Shown: piece after piece, positions 41,701 to 51,049 of the stretch
Layout of the letters: every line of letters begins with the position of its first letter
Position numbering within the stretch: position 1 is the stretch's first letter
From: Bicyclus anynana
Lineage: Eukaryota > Arthropoda > Insecta > Lepidoptera > Nymphalidae
Length of the DNA stretch: 64,000 nucleotides
Direction of reading: 5' to 3'
NCBI RefSeq assembly: GCF_947172395.1
Contig: NC_069099.1
Span: 15,071,740 to 15,135,739, forward strand
The notes under the pieces: model-generated
Seen by the model: the letters and a program-made list of their open reading frames with translations, nothing else
Told to the model about the DNA's origin: nothing
Database searches by the model: none
Made by a program: the position numbers and the translations under genes

Positions 41701-42082
41701 TATAGTATAGCAAAGTAGGGAAATTCAACGTGTTTTACCCGCGCTACAGACGTGCAGCCTGCGGATGAAACGAAAATGGGTCACGACAAAAAGAGATATC
41801 GACGACACGTTTTACAATGCGCTTACTTGCAACCATCAAACTGAGGCATTGGTAGGTGTTAAGCCACTTGAGCCTGTAATTTCTGGCAACTATTTTTAGT
41901 CCCTTCAAACTTTAACAAAACAAAACCGGCAAAAATAAACTTGGTGTTAATTCCCCGAACTTTTCCATTGCTGAAATTTACCTACAATATGGGTATATTT
42001 TAAAATTAAATAATATTTGTTTTGTAAATAGATATTAAACTGTGTCACTTATACGCATCCTTATAATTATAACGTAAAGTCA
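41701..42082. other. Spacer
   Basis: Nothing recognised. Confidence 0.3.
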
Positions 42083-42234
42083 GCCATTGACGGTCAATTA
42101 TTCTCAAGTTTCTGCAGCGTTAACAGCAGCAAAGACGTTTCATAAGTCGAGCCGTCATGCATGCAGCGACCAATACACGATCAATTATAGTCGTGGGTGC
42201 TGCAGAAACGTGAGAATAATTGATCGTCAAAGGC
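42083..42234. mobile_element. 152-bp MITE with ~34-bp TIRs
   Basis: GCCATTGACGGTCAATTATT, CTCAAGTTTCTGCAGC on the left; GCTGCAGAAACGTGAGAATA, ATTGATCGTCAAAGGC on the right (three mismatches). Interior 80 bp non-coding. Target duplication not resolved. Confidence 0.75.
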
Positions 42235-42950
42235 GTGCATAACCAAACTTTCAAATTATAAAATGCAAGGATAGATAAAGACATGACATGGATAGTCGGA
42301 ATTATTTGAATTACTTTTTATAAAAACATAAAAATATGAGCTATGCAGTTTGGGCTCATTTAAGTGGACTCGTCAACACCTTGAAGTTATAGGAAATACT
42401 CTCCAGCACCATGTATATATAGATATTATCTAGTTAATAATTTACCTTATTTTATCCAATGTCTCATAAAAAACAATACATTCGATCCTATAGTACGATT
42501 ATTAATTCCAGTTAGTGAAATGACATTTCAGTGACAGTCTCAGCACTTGTCATTTTCAATATCAATATCAAAGCCTTTATTACTTCTTAACAATAAATTA
42601 CACAGTTATTTTAAGTTTATTTATCCTATACTAGTTTTGTTGGTGAGTTAGTTATATTATGTTTAACAAAATTGTGTGTACATTTTTTTTACAATTTAAA
42701 TAAGTATAAGAAGGTTATAATTGTTATTTATGTTAGTATAGTAATTAATAATTAAGTTCAGAATCCCTCACTGGGTATCCCTCCTCCAGCTTTATTCGTT
42801 CTTCATTTTTTTATGTTAAAAATAATTCTTTAATAAGTGGAATTGCCATCCATACGTAGTTTTTGAATAATATTATAAGTTTATTCGTATAATTGGACTT
42901 TATATATAGTATTTAATACCAAAACTTGTCATTTTACTGACTGGAATTAA
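42235..42950. other. Spacer
   Basis: AT-rich; nothing recognised. Confidence 0.35.
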
Positions 42951-43457
42951 TAATGGGGATGATGACTAGGTTTCAATATATTGATTTAAATGATACATTC
43001 GGGTAAATAAGGTCAATGTTAACTAATTTATACATAAAAAGCAAAGACTGTCTTGATATTTGCAAAATAAATAAATAAAATTTTAAAATCTATTAAATTT
43101 TTTTTATCGTAATTAGATGAAAATTCATACAGTTTTAGCTTCCTTACATTAAATGTGACATTTTTCAATTAAGGAACTATAAACATAAACGCACAAACAA
43201 CAAAGATATTAGTAATTTTGTTTGAACGCCCATCCATAGAAACCTAACGATCAGCGAGCCAACGACGTCACTAAATCGTGCCATTTTGTATGGAGCGTTT
43301 TTCAGGGATCCGCGGCAGCGCTGCAAATCCGACCCTTTAAATCGCTGTAGCTCCGAAAGTAATGATCGCAAATACCCTGTTACTTTTACAAAATAGCTTT
43401 GCTATTAGTATACTCTTAATTTATATACAATTTAAAAAACTGTCATCATCCCTATTG
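42951..43457 (+). mobile_element. Family E TIR element, copy 4, complete
   Basis: AATGGGGATGATGACTAGG to ACTGTCATCATCCCTATTG; contains CAGGGATCCGCGGCAGCGCT and TAGCTCCGAAAGTAATGATC as in the other copies. Left flank ATTAAT is the same as for copy 3. Confidence 0.75.
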
Positions 43458-43519
43458 TACTATAGATGGCAATGATGTGCACCTGGCCTAACAAACAGAG
43501 ATAACCAGTTTAGTGTATT

Positions 43520-43753
43520 GTGGCCGATAGTGTCGTATATAACGGTGCTCGTACTCCGGGGCTACATGCTCGTGATCTCGTTAAACTTGCTCCGACTCCC
43601 GCGGGATGGGACAAATTCCCGAATAATAAGACAATTTTTCCGAATGTAATGTATGGGTCTTTATGCGGAAAGAATGGACATAGACCAGGAGGTAGTGCAT
43701 CTTATTTTCTAATTTTTAATCTACAAAGTCTTATGGGAGGGTTAACCGCTTGA
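43520..43753 (+). other. Unrecognised 77-codon open frame
   Basis: Open from a GTG codon to TGA, between family E copy 4 and a SINE-B. The sequence is more balanced in composition than its flanks, and the product contains GWDKFPNN and YGSLCGKNGHRPGG. No ATG start and no family I can name. It may be a relic of a mobile-element or host exon, or chance. Confidence 0.25.
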
Positions 43754-43760
43754 TAACGTA

Positions 43761-44090
43761 ACGCCTCCTCCATGGCGCGGTGGTATGCGCGGTGGATTTA
43801 CAAAACGGAGGTCCTGGGTTCGATCCCGGCTGGGCCGATTGAGATTTTCTTAATTGGTCCAGGTCTGGCTGGTGGTAGGCTTCGGCCGTGGCTAGTTACC
43901 ACCCTACCGACAAAGACGTACCGCCAAGCGATTTAGCGTTCCGGTACGATGTCGTGTAGAAACCGAAAGGAGTGTGGATTTTATCCTACTCCTAACAAGT
44001 TAGCCCGCTTCCATCTTAGAATGCATCATCACTTACCATCAGGTGAGATTGTAGTCAAGGGCTAACTTGTAAAGAATAAAAAAAAAACGC
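43761..44090 (+). mobile_element. SINE-B, full length
   Basis: Head CCTCCATGGCGCGGTGGTAT, GGGTTCGATCCCGGCTGGGC (box B intact), GGTGGTAGGCTTCGGCCGTG, CGGTACGATGTCGTGTAGAA, tail CAAGGGCTAACTTGTAAAG plus A-run. A well-preserved copy. Confidence 0.9.
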
Positions 44091-44094
44091 GTCA

Positions 44095-44245
44095 GCTGAA
44101 GTTGGTTTTGTTTGTAAAAGTGATCGCTTCGAAGCAAAGATCGCCTTTTGTAACTTTAATTTTAGGTTTTTGAATAATTATTATCACCATTATCTTATAA
44201 TATTATTATTACCTGACGTTTCCAAAGTGCTTGTTAATATCATAC
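44095..44245 (+). mobile_element. LINE 3' tail (family L, copy 2)
   Basis: GTGATCGCTTCGAAGCAAAG, ATCGCCTTTTGTAACTTTAA, TTATTATCACCATTATC, GACGTTTCCAAAGTGCTTGT; parallels 60-258. Contains a GCTTCGAAGC stem. Confidence 0.5.
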
Positions 44246-44576
44246 TTCTTTATTATTTGTCTTTCTTTGTTATCAGACATGCTCTAATTTATGAAGGCTG
44301 AAGGTTTGATTACCTACTGTAATTACCAATTATGGAGTTCGGACTGTGGTGGATTTGGAACTTAGCAGGTTTCAAGGTTCTAGATCCTCAAACGTCCAAA
44401 GTATATTTTTTAATATTTTCTAGTCATAGCTTCGCGGCGTTCGTAAACACCGTTAGAGATTTATAGGAGCACTTTAAGGATTTCTAGCTAAGGGTTGCCC
44501 CTGTCAATTGGAGAGTCTAACGATTGATGAAATGATTCCTCGTTATACCCCGTAGTTAGTTAAGAAAATTCGTTTA
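44246..44576. other. Spacer
   Basis: Nothing recognised. Confidence 0.3.
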
Positions 44577-44604
44577 TCTATACTAATATTATAAAGAGGA
44601 AAAC

Positions 44605-44660
44605 TTTGTTTGTATGTTTGTTTGTTTGTTTGTTTGTTTGTTTGTTTGTTTGTTTGTTTG
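44605..44660 (+). repeat. (TTTG)n microsatellite
   Basis: About 13 TTTG units inside the Helitron at 44577, with one TATG variant. Confidence 0.9.
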
Positions 44661-44766
44661 TAATGAATAGGCTCAAAAACTACTGGACCGATTTTAAAAA
44701 TTCTTTCACCATACGAAAGCTACATTATCCACAAGTAACATAGGCTAAATTTTATTTAGGAAAAAA

Positions 44767-44875
44767 GGGTAGGTGTAGGGTAGGTAGGGATAGGGTAGGG
44801 ATAGGGTAGGGGTAGGGTAGGAGTAGGGTAGAAGTAGGGGTAGGGGTAGGATAGGGGTAGGATAGGGATAGTTGA
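44767..44875 (+). repeat. G-rich GGGTA/GGGATA tract
   Basis: Imperfect repeats of TAGGG and GGTAGGG. Bases 44787-44812 contain five runs of three or more G separated by 2-3 bases, which fits the G-quadruplex pattern. Confidence 0.8.
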
Positions 44876-45224
44876 AAGTTTACATCGAGTTTCACGCGGA
44901 TGAAGTCGCGTGCGTCCGCTAGTACATGGATAATTAAGGATGTGGACCCTGGAAACTTGTTACCTCCAATGTGGACTCCATCAACCCAGATTAGTGTAGC
45001 GTAGTGGTTGATGATGCCTACAACATGAGGCTTAAACCAAAATACTTTCTTTTTTTAATTAAATCATAACAAAATTACACCCTCGTGTAGGTATCGAAAG
45101 ACATTTTAAGCGATTGCTCTTGGCCTATAATTTATATCTCCGTAGATCCTTTCACAAAGCGTTTGTAAGAACGCGGGACGTGAGAACTGCTATCATCGCG
45201 CTTAGGAAGATGCACGACTGTTTT

Positions 45225-45322
45225 AGCGTTAACTTGGAAACTATTCTACTAACTTGTTCTTGGGAAGTTGGTGGTGTTAAATCCCCGTATCTCGGAGAGC
45301 ATGTTAAGCCATCGGTCCTGTA
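45225..45322 (+). mobile_element. SINE-like family G, 3' part
   Basis: CTTGGGAAGTTGGTGGTGTT, AAATCCCCGTATCTCGGAGA, GCATGTTAAGCCATCGGTCC. Compare GGGTACGTTAAGCCGTTGGT at 52755. Head not present. Confidence 0.4.
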
Positions 45323-45390
45323 GGCCTATTCACTAGTTTGGTCTTAATTAACAACCCATTATAAATATCAAAACAACTGAGAAATGTCAT

Positions 45391-45664
45391 CTACCTACTC
45401 TATAATATTCACGAAGGTTGTCAGTAGGACGAAAAATCAATGGATTCCCGAGTTTTGCGAAAACCTTATGATTTTGCTGGTATGGATGTTTTTTACTCTT
45501 TCACGCCTCAGCTACTGAACCAAATTACTTGAAATTTGAAGTAGAGATAGATTATAGTCTGGATTAACACATAGGCTACTTTTCATTCCGGAAAAATGCA
45601 AGGATTCCGCAGGATTTGAGAAAAACTGGTTTCCAAGCGGACGAAGTCGCGGGCGTCCGCTAGT
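45391..45664 (+). mobile_element. Helitron-like element, type D1, diverged
   Basis: CTACTCTATAATATTCACGA at the 5' side; 3' end AAGCGGACGAAGTCGCGGGC, GTCCGCTAGT intact. Contains partial duplication of the D1 module (AATCAATGGATTCCCGAGTT and GCAAGGATTCCGCAGGATTT). Confidence 0.65.
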
Positions 45665-46597
45665 ATTGAATATATTATGTAAGAAGTTCAAAAATAGGAA
45701 AATGAGATCATAACGCTTAGGAAAATGCATGACTGTTTATTTAGCGTATTTGATTGAAAGGGCTAAGCACCAAGCCCCTTCTCAGTTACGAAAGAATAAA
45801 TCTTTATCTTGTATGACCTACATTTTTAAAACGTCGAATGCACAGATGATTCTGATAATGAAACTTATAATTTCAGAGATATTCAAATAAATTTAACTAT
45901 GTAAGTACTCCTATTAGTTATACTCGTAATGGCATGAATAATAATCAATAGGTTTAAATGTATAAATAATATAGAATACAAAATAGTTTTAAAGTCTACT
46001 TGTGGTTAAGTTACGAAGACTCAGTATGACTTCTCATTTCATTTCCATTAATCATTTTGTACCGTTTCAGTACCGTCTGGTTTACACTCAACACCTTCCG
46101 TAATAACACCTGCTTTCAGAAAGTTTAGTTTGCTTAGAACCTTTGAATGACAAAGCTATTCTTTGCGCCAAATAAGCAACAATTCCTCTTTGTTCATTTG
46201 TTATAAAAATAATGAATTTTCAACATGGAAAAAACCATTTTTTATGCAAAAATTAAAAATTTTGATAAACGTCTAAAGTTCATGAAATTATCTATTCGTA
46301 GAATAAAGACTTTAGTCATAATGGTGATAGTAAAAAAATCTGGCATTTTTTTGAGCTGGATCAAAGAAAATTGTTTTTTTTTTATAAATAATCGGATTTC
46401 TATGTCCCAATTTTCCCACCACCAATTTTCTCATCAAACAATGAAGACATTCTCGATCAAGTCATCAATATTCTATTTCTGTGCGCTTTCGAAAGCGATA
46501 AAAAGATATATTTGCAGAAATTCGGTTATTCTTCCCCACTTTCACCACCCAGAACTTATAAACGGCTCAACGTACGTTTATCAAGAACACTCACACG
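45665..46597. other. Spacer including part of a 160-codon frame
   Basis: An ATG-initiated frame runs 46225-46707. Its first ~120 codons are lysine, isoleucine and phenylalanine rich with no recognised domain; the rest is antisense SINE-A. CGCTTAGGAAAATGCATGAC at 45714 repeats CGCTTAGGAAGATGCACGAC at 45199. No gene called. Confidence 0.35.
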
Positions 46598-46880
46598 TCA
46601 TCATTCATTATAAACCCATATTTGACTCACTGCTGAGTTTGAGTCTCCTCAGAATGAGAGGGATTAGTGGCCCAATGCGGATTGGCAGACTTCACACGCG
46701 CAGATAATTAAGAAAATTTTCAGGTATGCAGGTTTCCTCACGATCTTTCACCGTTTGAGACACGTGATGTTTAATTTCTTAAAATGCACACAACTGAAAA
46801 GTTGGAGGTGCGTGCCCCGGACCGGATTCGGACCTACACCCTTCGGAATCGGAGGCAGAGATCCTATCCATTGGGCTGTT
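46598..46880 (-). mobile_element. SINE-A, near full length
   Basis: CATATTTGACTCACTGCTGA, GAATGAGAGGGATTAG (short deletion here), CAGGTTTCCTCACGATC, GTGCGTGCCCCGGACCGGAT, ending CATTGGGCTG. Box B is changed (TTCGGACC). Confidence 0.85.
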
Positions 46881-46889
46881 CCAATCACA

Positions 46890-47055
46890 GCTCTGTTACC
46901 GATTTCATTCAAAAAAAATCACACATAAGTCACCTTGAATACAAAAAAAAAGCTTATTTGAAATCGCTTTATCCGTTCAGGGGCTATGGTGCCACAGACA
47001 GACAGACAGACACGTCAAACTTATAATAGCCCTCTTTTTGCGTCGGGGGTTAAAA
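46890..47055 (+). repeat. Dispersed repeat U, copy 1
   Basis: ACACATAAGTCACCTTGAAT, CCGTTCAGGGGCTATGGTGC, CACAGACAGACAGACAGAC, GTCAAACTTATAATAGCCC, TTTTTGCGTCGGGGGTTAAA. Partial match at 49250-49372 and 7262-7310. Class unknown. Confidence 0.5.
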
Positions 47056-47340
47056 AGAGAATGTTCTCACACCCTTAGTTAGGCACTGTACGGAATTACT
47101 AACTTACAAACACCACTTCGAACTTCTTAGTAGATCCCTTAACAGGAAGTTTTTTCAAGTTAGCGGAAAAAAGGTCGCTAGCGAACTAAACTAGTTGGAA
47201 GTTTCCATCTATGCAATTAATTGTTTGCCAACTTTCTGTTGAGCATTAAAAATTGTGTAGCTCGGCCTTCCGCGCCTCGTAACATAAGCAGATTTGACGC
47301 TGATTTGCATTTTTATGTTCGTATTTTTTTGTGGTTATTA
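47056..47340. other. Spacer
   Basis: Nothing recognised. Confidence 0.3.
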
Positions 47341-47687
47341 TCTATACTAATATTATAAATGCGAAAGTAAGTCTGTCTGTCTATTACCTTTTCACGGCTA
47401 AACGGCTGAACCGATCAACGTGAATTTCGGTATAATGGTAAATGCGACGTTGGAGCAAAACATAGGGTACTTTTTGACCCTAATATAAAAAAAGAATTGG
47501 GTGAAATAGGGGTTGAATGTTTGTATGGGAAATCCTTCATTTTTAGAGTTTAGAGTTGAGAACCGTAAACAAAATACGGAATATAATGTAAGTCAAGAAT
47601 TTTTATAATTTAACTCCTAAAGTGGTGAAATAGGAGTTAAAAGTTTACATTGATTTCCACGCGGACGAAGTCGCGTTCGTTCGCTAG
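47341..47687 (+). mobile_element. Helitron-like element, type D4, complete
   Basis: 5' TCTATACTAATATTATAAAT after A; 3' CACGCGGACGAAGTCGCGTT, CGTTCGCTAG before T. Inside: AAGTCTGTCTGTCTATTACC, CACGGCTAAACGGCTGAACC, GGGTGAAATAGGGGTTGAAT. 347 bp, non-coding. Confidence 0.75.
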
Positions 47688-47732
47688 TGATATTATAATT
47701 GTTTACAATTGAAAAAAAATGTTCTATCAGCC

Positions 47733-47795
47733 TGTTTTTAAGCTCACTACAGGAGAGCTTAGAGATACCTCGTTGTTCCAATGCGTAATGGATTA
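47733..47795 (+). repeat. Family H fragment
   Basis: AAGCTCACTACAGGAGAGCT, TAGAGATACCTCGTTGTTCC, AATGCG. Similar to 55153. Confidence 0.35.
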
Positions 47796-47817
47796 ACGTC
47801 ATCATCATCATTCATCA

Positions 47818-47998
47818 TTAACAGCCGATGGACGTCCACTGCTGAACGGCCTCTTGCGTGGACTTTCAAACACAATGGTCTCGAGCCGCTAGCGTCCAGC
47901 GGCTCTCTGCAACCCGCTTGATGTCCTCAGACCACCTAGTGGAGGGACGACCAACACTGCGCTTTCCGGTGCGAGGTCGGCATTCCATAGCAACTTGG
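47818..47998 (-). mobile_element. RTE-type LINE 3' end
   Basis: CAGCCGATGGACGTCCACTG, CTCGAGCCGCTAGCGTCCAG, CTGCAACCCGCTTGATGTCC, GGAGGGACGACCAACACTGC. Antisense C-terminal coding end; 5' truncated at about 180 bp. Confidence 0.8.
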
Positions 47999-48080
47999 CT
48001 AGTACCAGTCAGCCTTCCCAATTGCTAACCTCACCTCACCTGCTGCTCGTGGTGCACCCTGCATGACTTTAGGTAATAAT

Positions 48081-48293
48081 GACACTAATATTATTAAGGC
48101 GAAAGTTTGTGTGTGTGTGTATGTCTGTTCCTCCGATACGCTGCGGCTACTGAAGCGAGTTGGCTGAAATTTGGAATGAAAATAGATTTTACTTTTGATT
48201 AACACATAGACTAATTTTCATCCCGGAAAAATCCATTTTTTCCGCGAGATTCGTATAAAACTGAATTCCACGCGGACAAAGTCGCGGGCGTCC
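48081..48293 (+). mobile_element. Helitron-like element, type D1
   Basis: GACACTAATATTATTAAGGC, GAAAGTTTGTGTGTGTGTGT, GGCTGAAATTTGGAATGAAA, TTAACACATAGACTAATTTT, CCACGCGGACAAAGTCGCGG, GCGTCCG; final CTAG changed to TAAT. A short (GT)n tract lies at 48108-48121. Confidence 0.68.
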
Positions 48294-48783
48294 GTAATTA
48301 GAGTTAATGAAAAGATTTCATTATTTGAAAAAAAAAATGGCGAATACCATCGAAGAAGAGATAATTAGACCTGCTAATGAGTGCGATACAGATTGCAAAA
48401 TTCCAAACTTTCCCAATTAGACTCGTTTTCCGTGGCCGTCCGGAAATATACTGGGGAATATTCTAAAAAAAGTTGTTTCCGCGAACCAAATTGTTCCGCG
48501 TCGGCTGACCTCAATTACTTCAGCTTTGTTTCTCCTCAGGCCTGAGGGGTACAAATAAAGGAGAGTGTGTAGAGCTCCTTATAAAACAAGATGGCTGCCT
48601 TGTGTACATGGACTTAATAAAGTTAAAATTGGCACGTGTAAGCTACTAGCTCAGGAGCCGGACACCGAGAAGTTTTGGATTAGTGCATACCCTAACACAA
48701 TTTATCTACTAATAGGGGTAGGGGAATATTATTTATTTTACAGAAATATAATAATAATATTCTGTAAGTGAAAGCTAAATGCG
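48294..48783. other. Spacer
   Basis: Nothing recognised; a 68-codon frame at 48565-48771 is unremarkable. Confidence 0.3.
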
Positions 48784-48950
48784 ACGGCCTCTGTGGTGCA
48801 GTGGTAAACCAAAAGGGGTTATGGATTTTCATCTACTCTACTAACATGTTCGTCCGCTTCCATCTTAGATTGCATCATCATTTACCATCAGGTAAGTTAT
48901 CAGGATTATGGTCAAGGGCTAACTTGTAAAGAAAAAATAAAAAAAAGACT
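48784..48950 (+). mobile_element. SINE-B with large internal deletion
   Basis: Head GACGGCCTCTGTGGTGCAGT, GGT then directly AAACCAAAAGGGGTTATGGA, i.e. everything from box A to the GTAGAAACCG block is gone, then a normal tail to CTAACTTGTAAAG. Confidence 0.8.
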
Positions 48951-49006
48951 TAGGGGCGAGTGTTCTTAGGCACCATAGCTTAATATAATAATAATATATA
49001 TACTAA

Positions 49007-49248
49007 TAACTTGTTAGGAGGAGGATGAAAATCCACACTCCTTTCGGTTTCTACACTGCATCGTACCGGAACGCTTAATCGCTTGGCGGTACGTCTTTGC
49101 TGGTAGGGTGGTAACTAGCCACGGCCAAAGCCTCCCACCAGCCAGACCTGGACCAATTAAGAAAATCTCAATCAGCCCAGCCGGGGATCGAACCCAGGAC
49201 CTCCGTCTTGTAAAACCACCGCGCATACCACTGCGCCACGGAGGCCGT
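49007..49248 (-). mobile_element. SINE-B, 3' truncated, antisense
   Basis: ATAACTTGTTAGGAGGAGGA, TTTCTACACTGCATCGTACC, GGTACGTCTTTGCTGGTAGG, CCGGGGATCGAACCCAGGAC (box B antisense) and CCACTGCGCCACGGAGG (box A antisense). The last ~100 bp of the 3' tail are absent. It faces the deleted plus-strand SINE-B 56 bp away. Confidence 0.85.
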
Positions 49249-49249
49249 A

Positions 49250-49372
49250 AACGTAGTCACCTTTGATACAAAAAAAACTAAATTGAAATTGTTTCATCCG
49301 TTCGGGAGTTTGTCTGTGGTGCCACAGACAGACTGACAGACAGTCTTTTTGTGTCGGGGATAAACTTTCCTT
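49250..49372 (+). repeat. Dispersed repeat U, copy 2
   Basis: GTCACCTTTGATACAAAAAA, CCGTTCGGGAGTTTGTCTGT, GGTGCCACAGACAGACTGAC and TTTTTGTGTCGGGGATAAAC, as at 46890. Confidence 0.45.
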
Positions 49373-50437
49373 CTTTATTTTTTCATATACTTGTTCCCAT
49401 TGGCAACAGTACATTGTAATATAAATCTCCTTTAATCAAAACATTTCCACAGATATCAATAACGACAACACAATACAAATCGAATCGCCAAAGTTGTTGC
49501 GTTCAAGCCGACATAATGAATGACGCGTCATTACTTTCATCCCTGATCCGTGCTCAGTTTCAAATACTACTTGAGTTATATAAGTTCGCTAGGGACCATT
49601 TATATAAGGGACCGTTGATATACTAAGTTCTAGAAATGTTAGAACTAAAATAAACAGATACTTATGTAGATACTCGTAGGTAGGTAGGTTAAATAGGTAA
49701 ATAGTATTAATATGAATCTCGACCCCGTAAATGACATTAAAGATTGTAGATAATGGGAAACCCAAGATATAAATAGTTGTGTGAAAATTTAAGTACGTTA
49801 TACTTATCTTACGTGCTCACAAAACCAATTCAATTTGAGTGATACTTTTTATTATGTTGAAATCCTGTTAATTTTTACATGGATCGTCCTATTAGTGTTC
49901 CGTTATATAAATCATATTTAATGGTATGCTCGATGAATATTTTTTAAAGGTTAAAAAATGTCATTATGATTTAAGTGATTATTTTACTTCTTACTAAAGG
50001 CTTTAATTTGATACTCGTATAACGGGGGATCCATGTAGAGTAACTGATCCGGTCTGTCTTTTGATTTTTTCAATTCTGTCATGATGGATGATAATTACTA
50101 AAAAACTTTTCGTTTCGATGTTCTTGTATTGTCTATTTGAAATTTGATTTGAGCTAAATAAAAAGTTGTAATAAGTCTTAATATTGACAGTGTATTCTTC
50201 GATACCGTATATCAATGATATGGGCTTAATTTATAGCTATTTATGAGGCTCATAACTTAAGGTTACGCAATAAAATAGCTCTTTACGATCGTTCATACTG
50301 ATTATATTTATCATCGTTAATGTATTGCTGAAATATTCTTTACCAGAAAGGTATTTCCGGTATAATAAAAGTGAGTACACAATTTATAATATTATTGTTT
50401 CTATTTTAGTATATTTGTATAAAGATAATCATCATTA
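49373..50437. other. Long spacer
   Basis: Over 1 kb without a recognised element or gene. Confidence 0.35.
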
Positions 50438-50575
50438 TAAACCGATGGACGACCACTGCAGGACATAGGCTTTTTGGATTCACGATTCTGAGCAGCCTGT
50501 ATCCTGCGAATCCTTGCGACTCGCTTTATGTCATCAGTCCACTTGGTGAGGGGTCGACCAATATTGTAACCTGTA
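50438..50575 (-). mobile_element. RTE-type LINE 3' end, antisense
   Basis: Minus strand reads YNIGRPLTKWTDDIKRVARI, then AAQNR, then QEA-like end, with GACGACCACTGCAGGACATA at the terminus. More diverged than the 28041 copy. Confidence 0.72.
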
Positions 50576-50649
50576 CCATCTTTCATCTATATTAACAACC
50601 AATGGACATAGGCTTGTAAGGACTTTAAAAGTCGGTCTTTGCCGCATGT

Positions 50650-50865
50650 ATCCAGATGCTTTCTATTACCCGAAAAGTCCGACGTAGCTCAACGAGTCGC
50701 GCAGCTGAAGTGGCAATGGACGAGGCATATTTTGAAAACCGATGGCCGTTGGGTCCCGAGGTGTTGGTATACCCCGCACCGGAAAGCGCAGTGTTGGTCG
50801 AACGCCTACGAGTTGGTCCGATGACATCAAGCGAGTAACAGGTAGCCGCTAGATGTAGAGATACA
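50650..50865 (+). mobile_element. RTE-type LINE C-terminal segment, plus strand
   Basis: Encodes in pieces RRSSTSRAAEVAMDEAYFEN, RWPLGPEVL, RKAQCWSN (frameshift) and a PMTSSE-like end. Nucleotide matches: CAGCTGAAGTGGCAATGGAC, CACCGGAAAGCGCAGTGTTG. It is inverted relative to the fragment 75 bp upstream. Confidence 0.65.
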
Positions 50866-51049
50866 CAGTAAAAATTATTATCATTAACGGCCAGTTTCTT
50901 CATCGCAATCGTACCAGTCAAAGTAACGTCATAAATCAAAAGTGACGGTTTTATTCACTGAAAAATAAAGTCTTCTTTACTACTTTCTACTATTACTGTT
51001 ACTTTAGCTTAACATGAAGAAACTGGCTGTAAGAGTCAGCCAGCAGGTA
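50866..51049. other. Spacer
   Basis: AAGAAACTGGC near 51017 is inverted relative to GCCAGTTTCTTCAT at 50890, giving a ~12-bp inverted repeat about 120 bp apart. Confidence 0.3.

Larger units (their letters stand above)
44577..44923 (+). mobile_element. Helitron-like element, type D3, complete
   Basis: 5' TCTATACTAATATTATAAAG preceded by A; 3' CGCGGATGAAGTCGCGTGCG, TCCGCTAG followed by T; the 3' GCGGA/TCCGC stem is kept. Inside: a (TTTG)n tract at 44605-44660, GACCGATTTTAAAAATTCTT, CCATACGAAAGCTACATTAT, and a G-rich tract at 44767-44875. 347 bp, non-coding, non-autonomous. Confidence 0.78.

Noticed and set aside
44767..44875. Telomeric repeat
   Set aside because: Insect telomeres are TTAGG; this tract is irregular GGGTA/GGGATA inside a Helitron.
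46225..46707. 160-codon ATG frame
   Set aside because: Last third is antisense SINE-A, first part is low-complexity AT-rich sequence without recognised domain.
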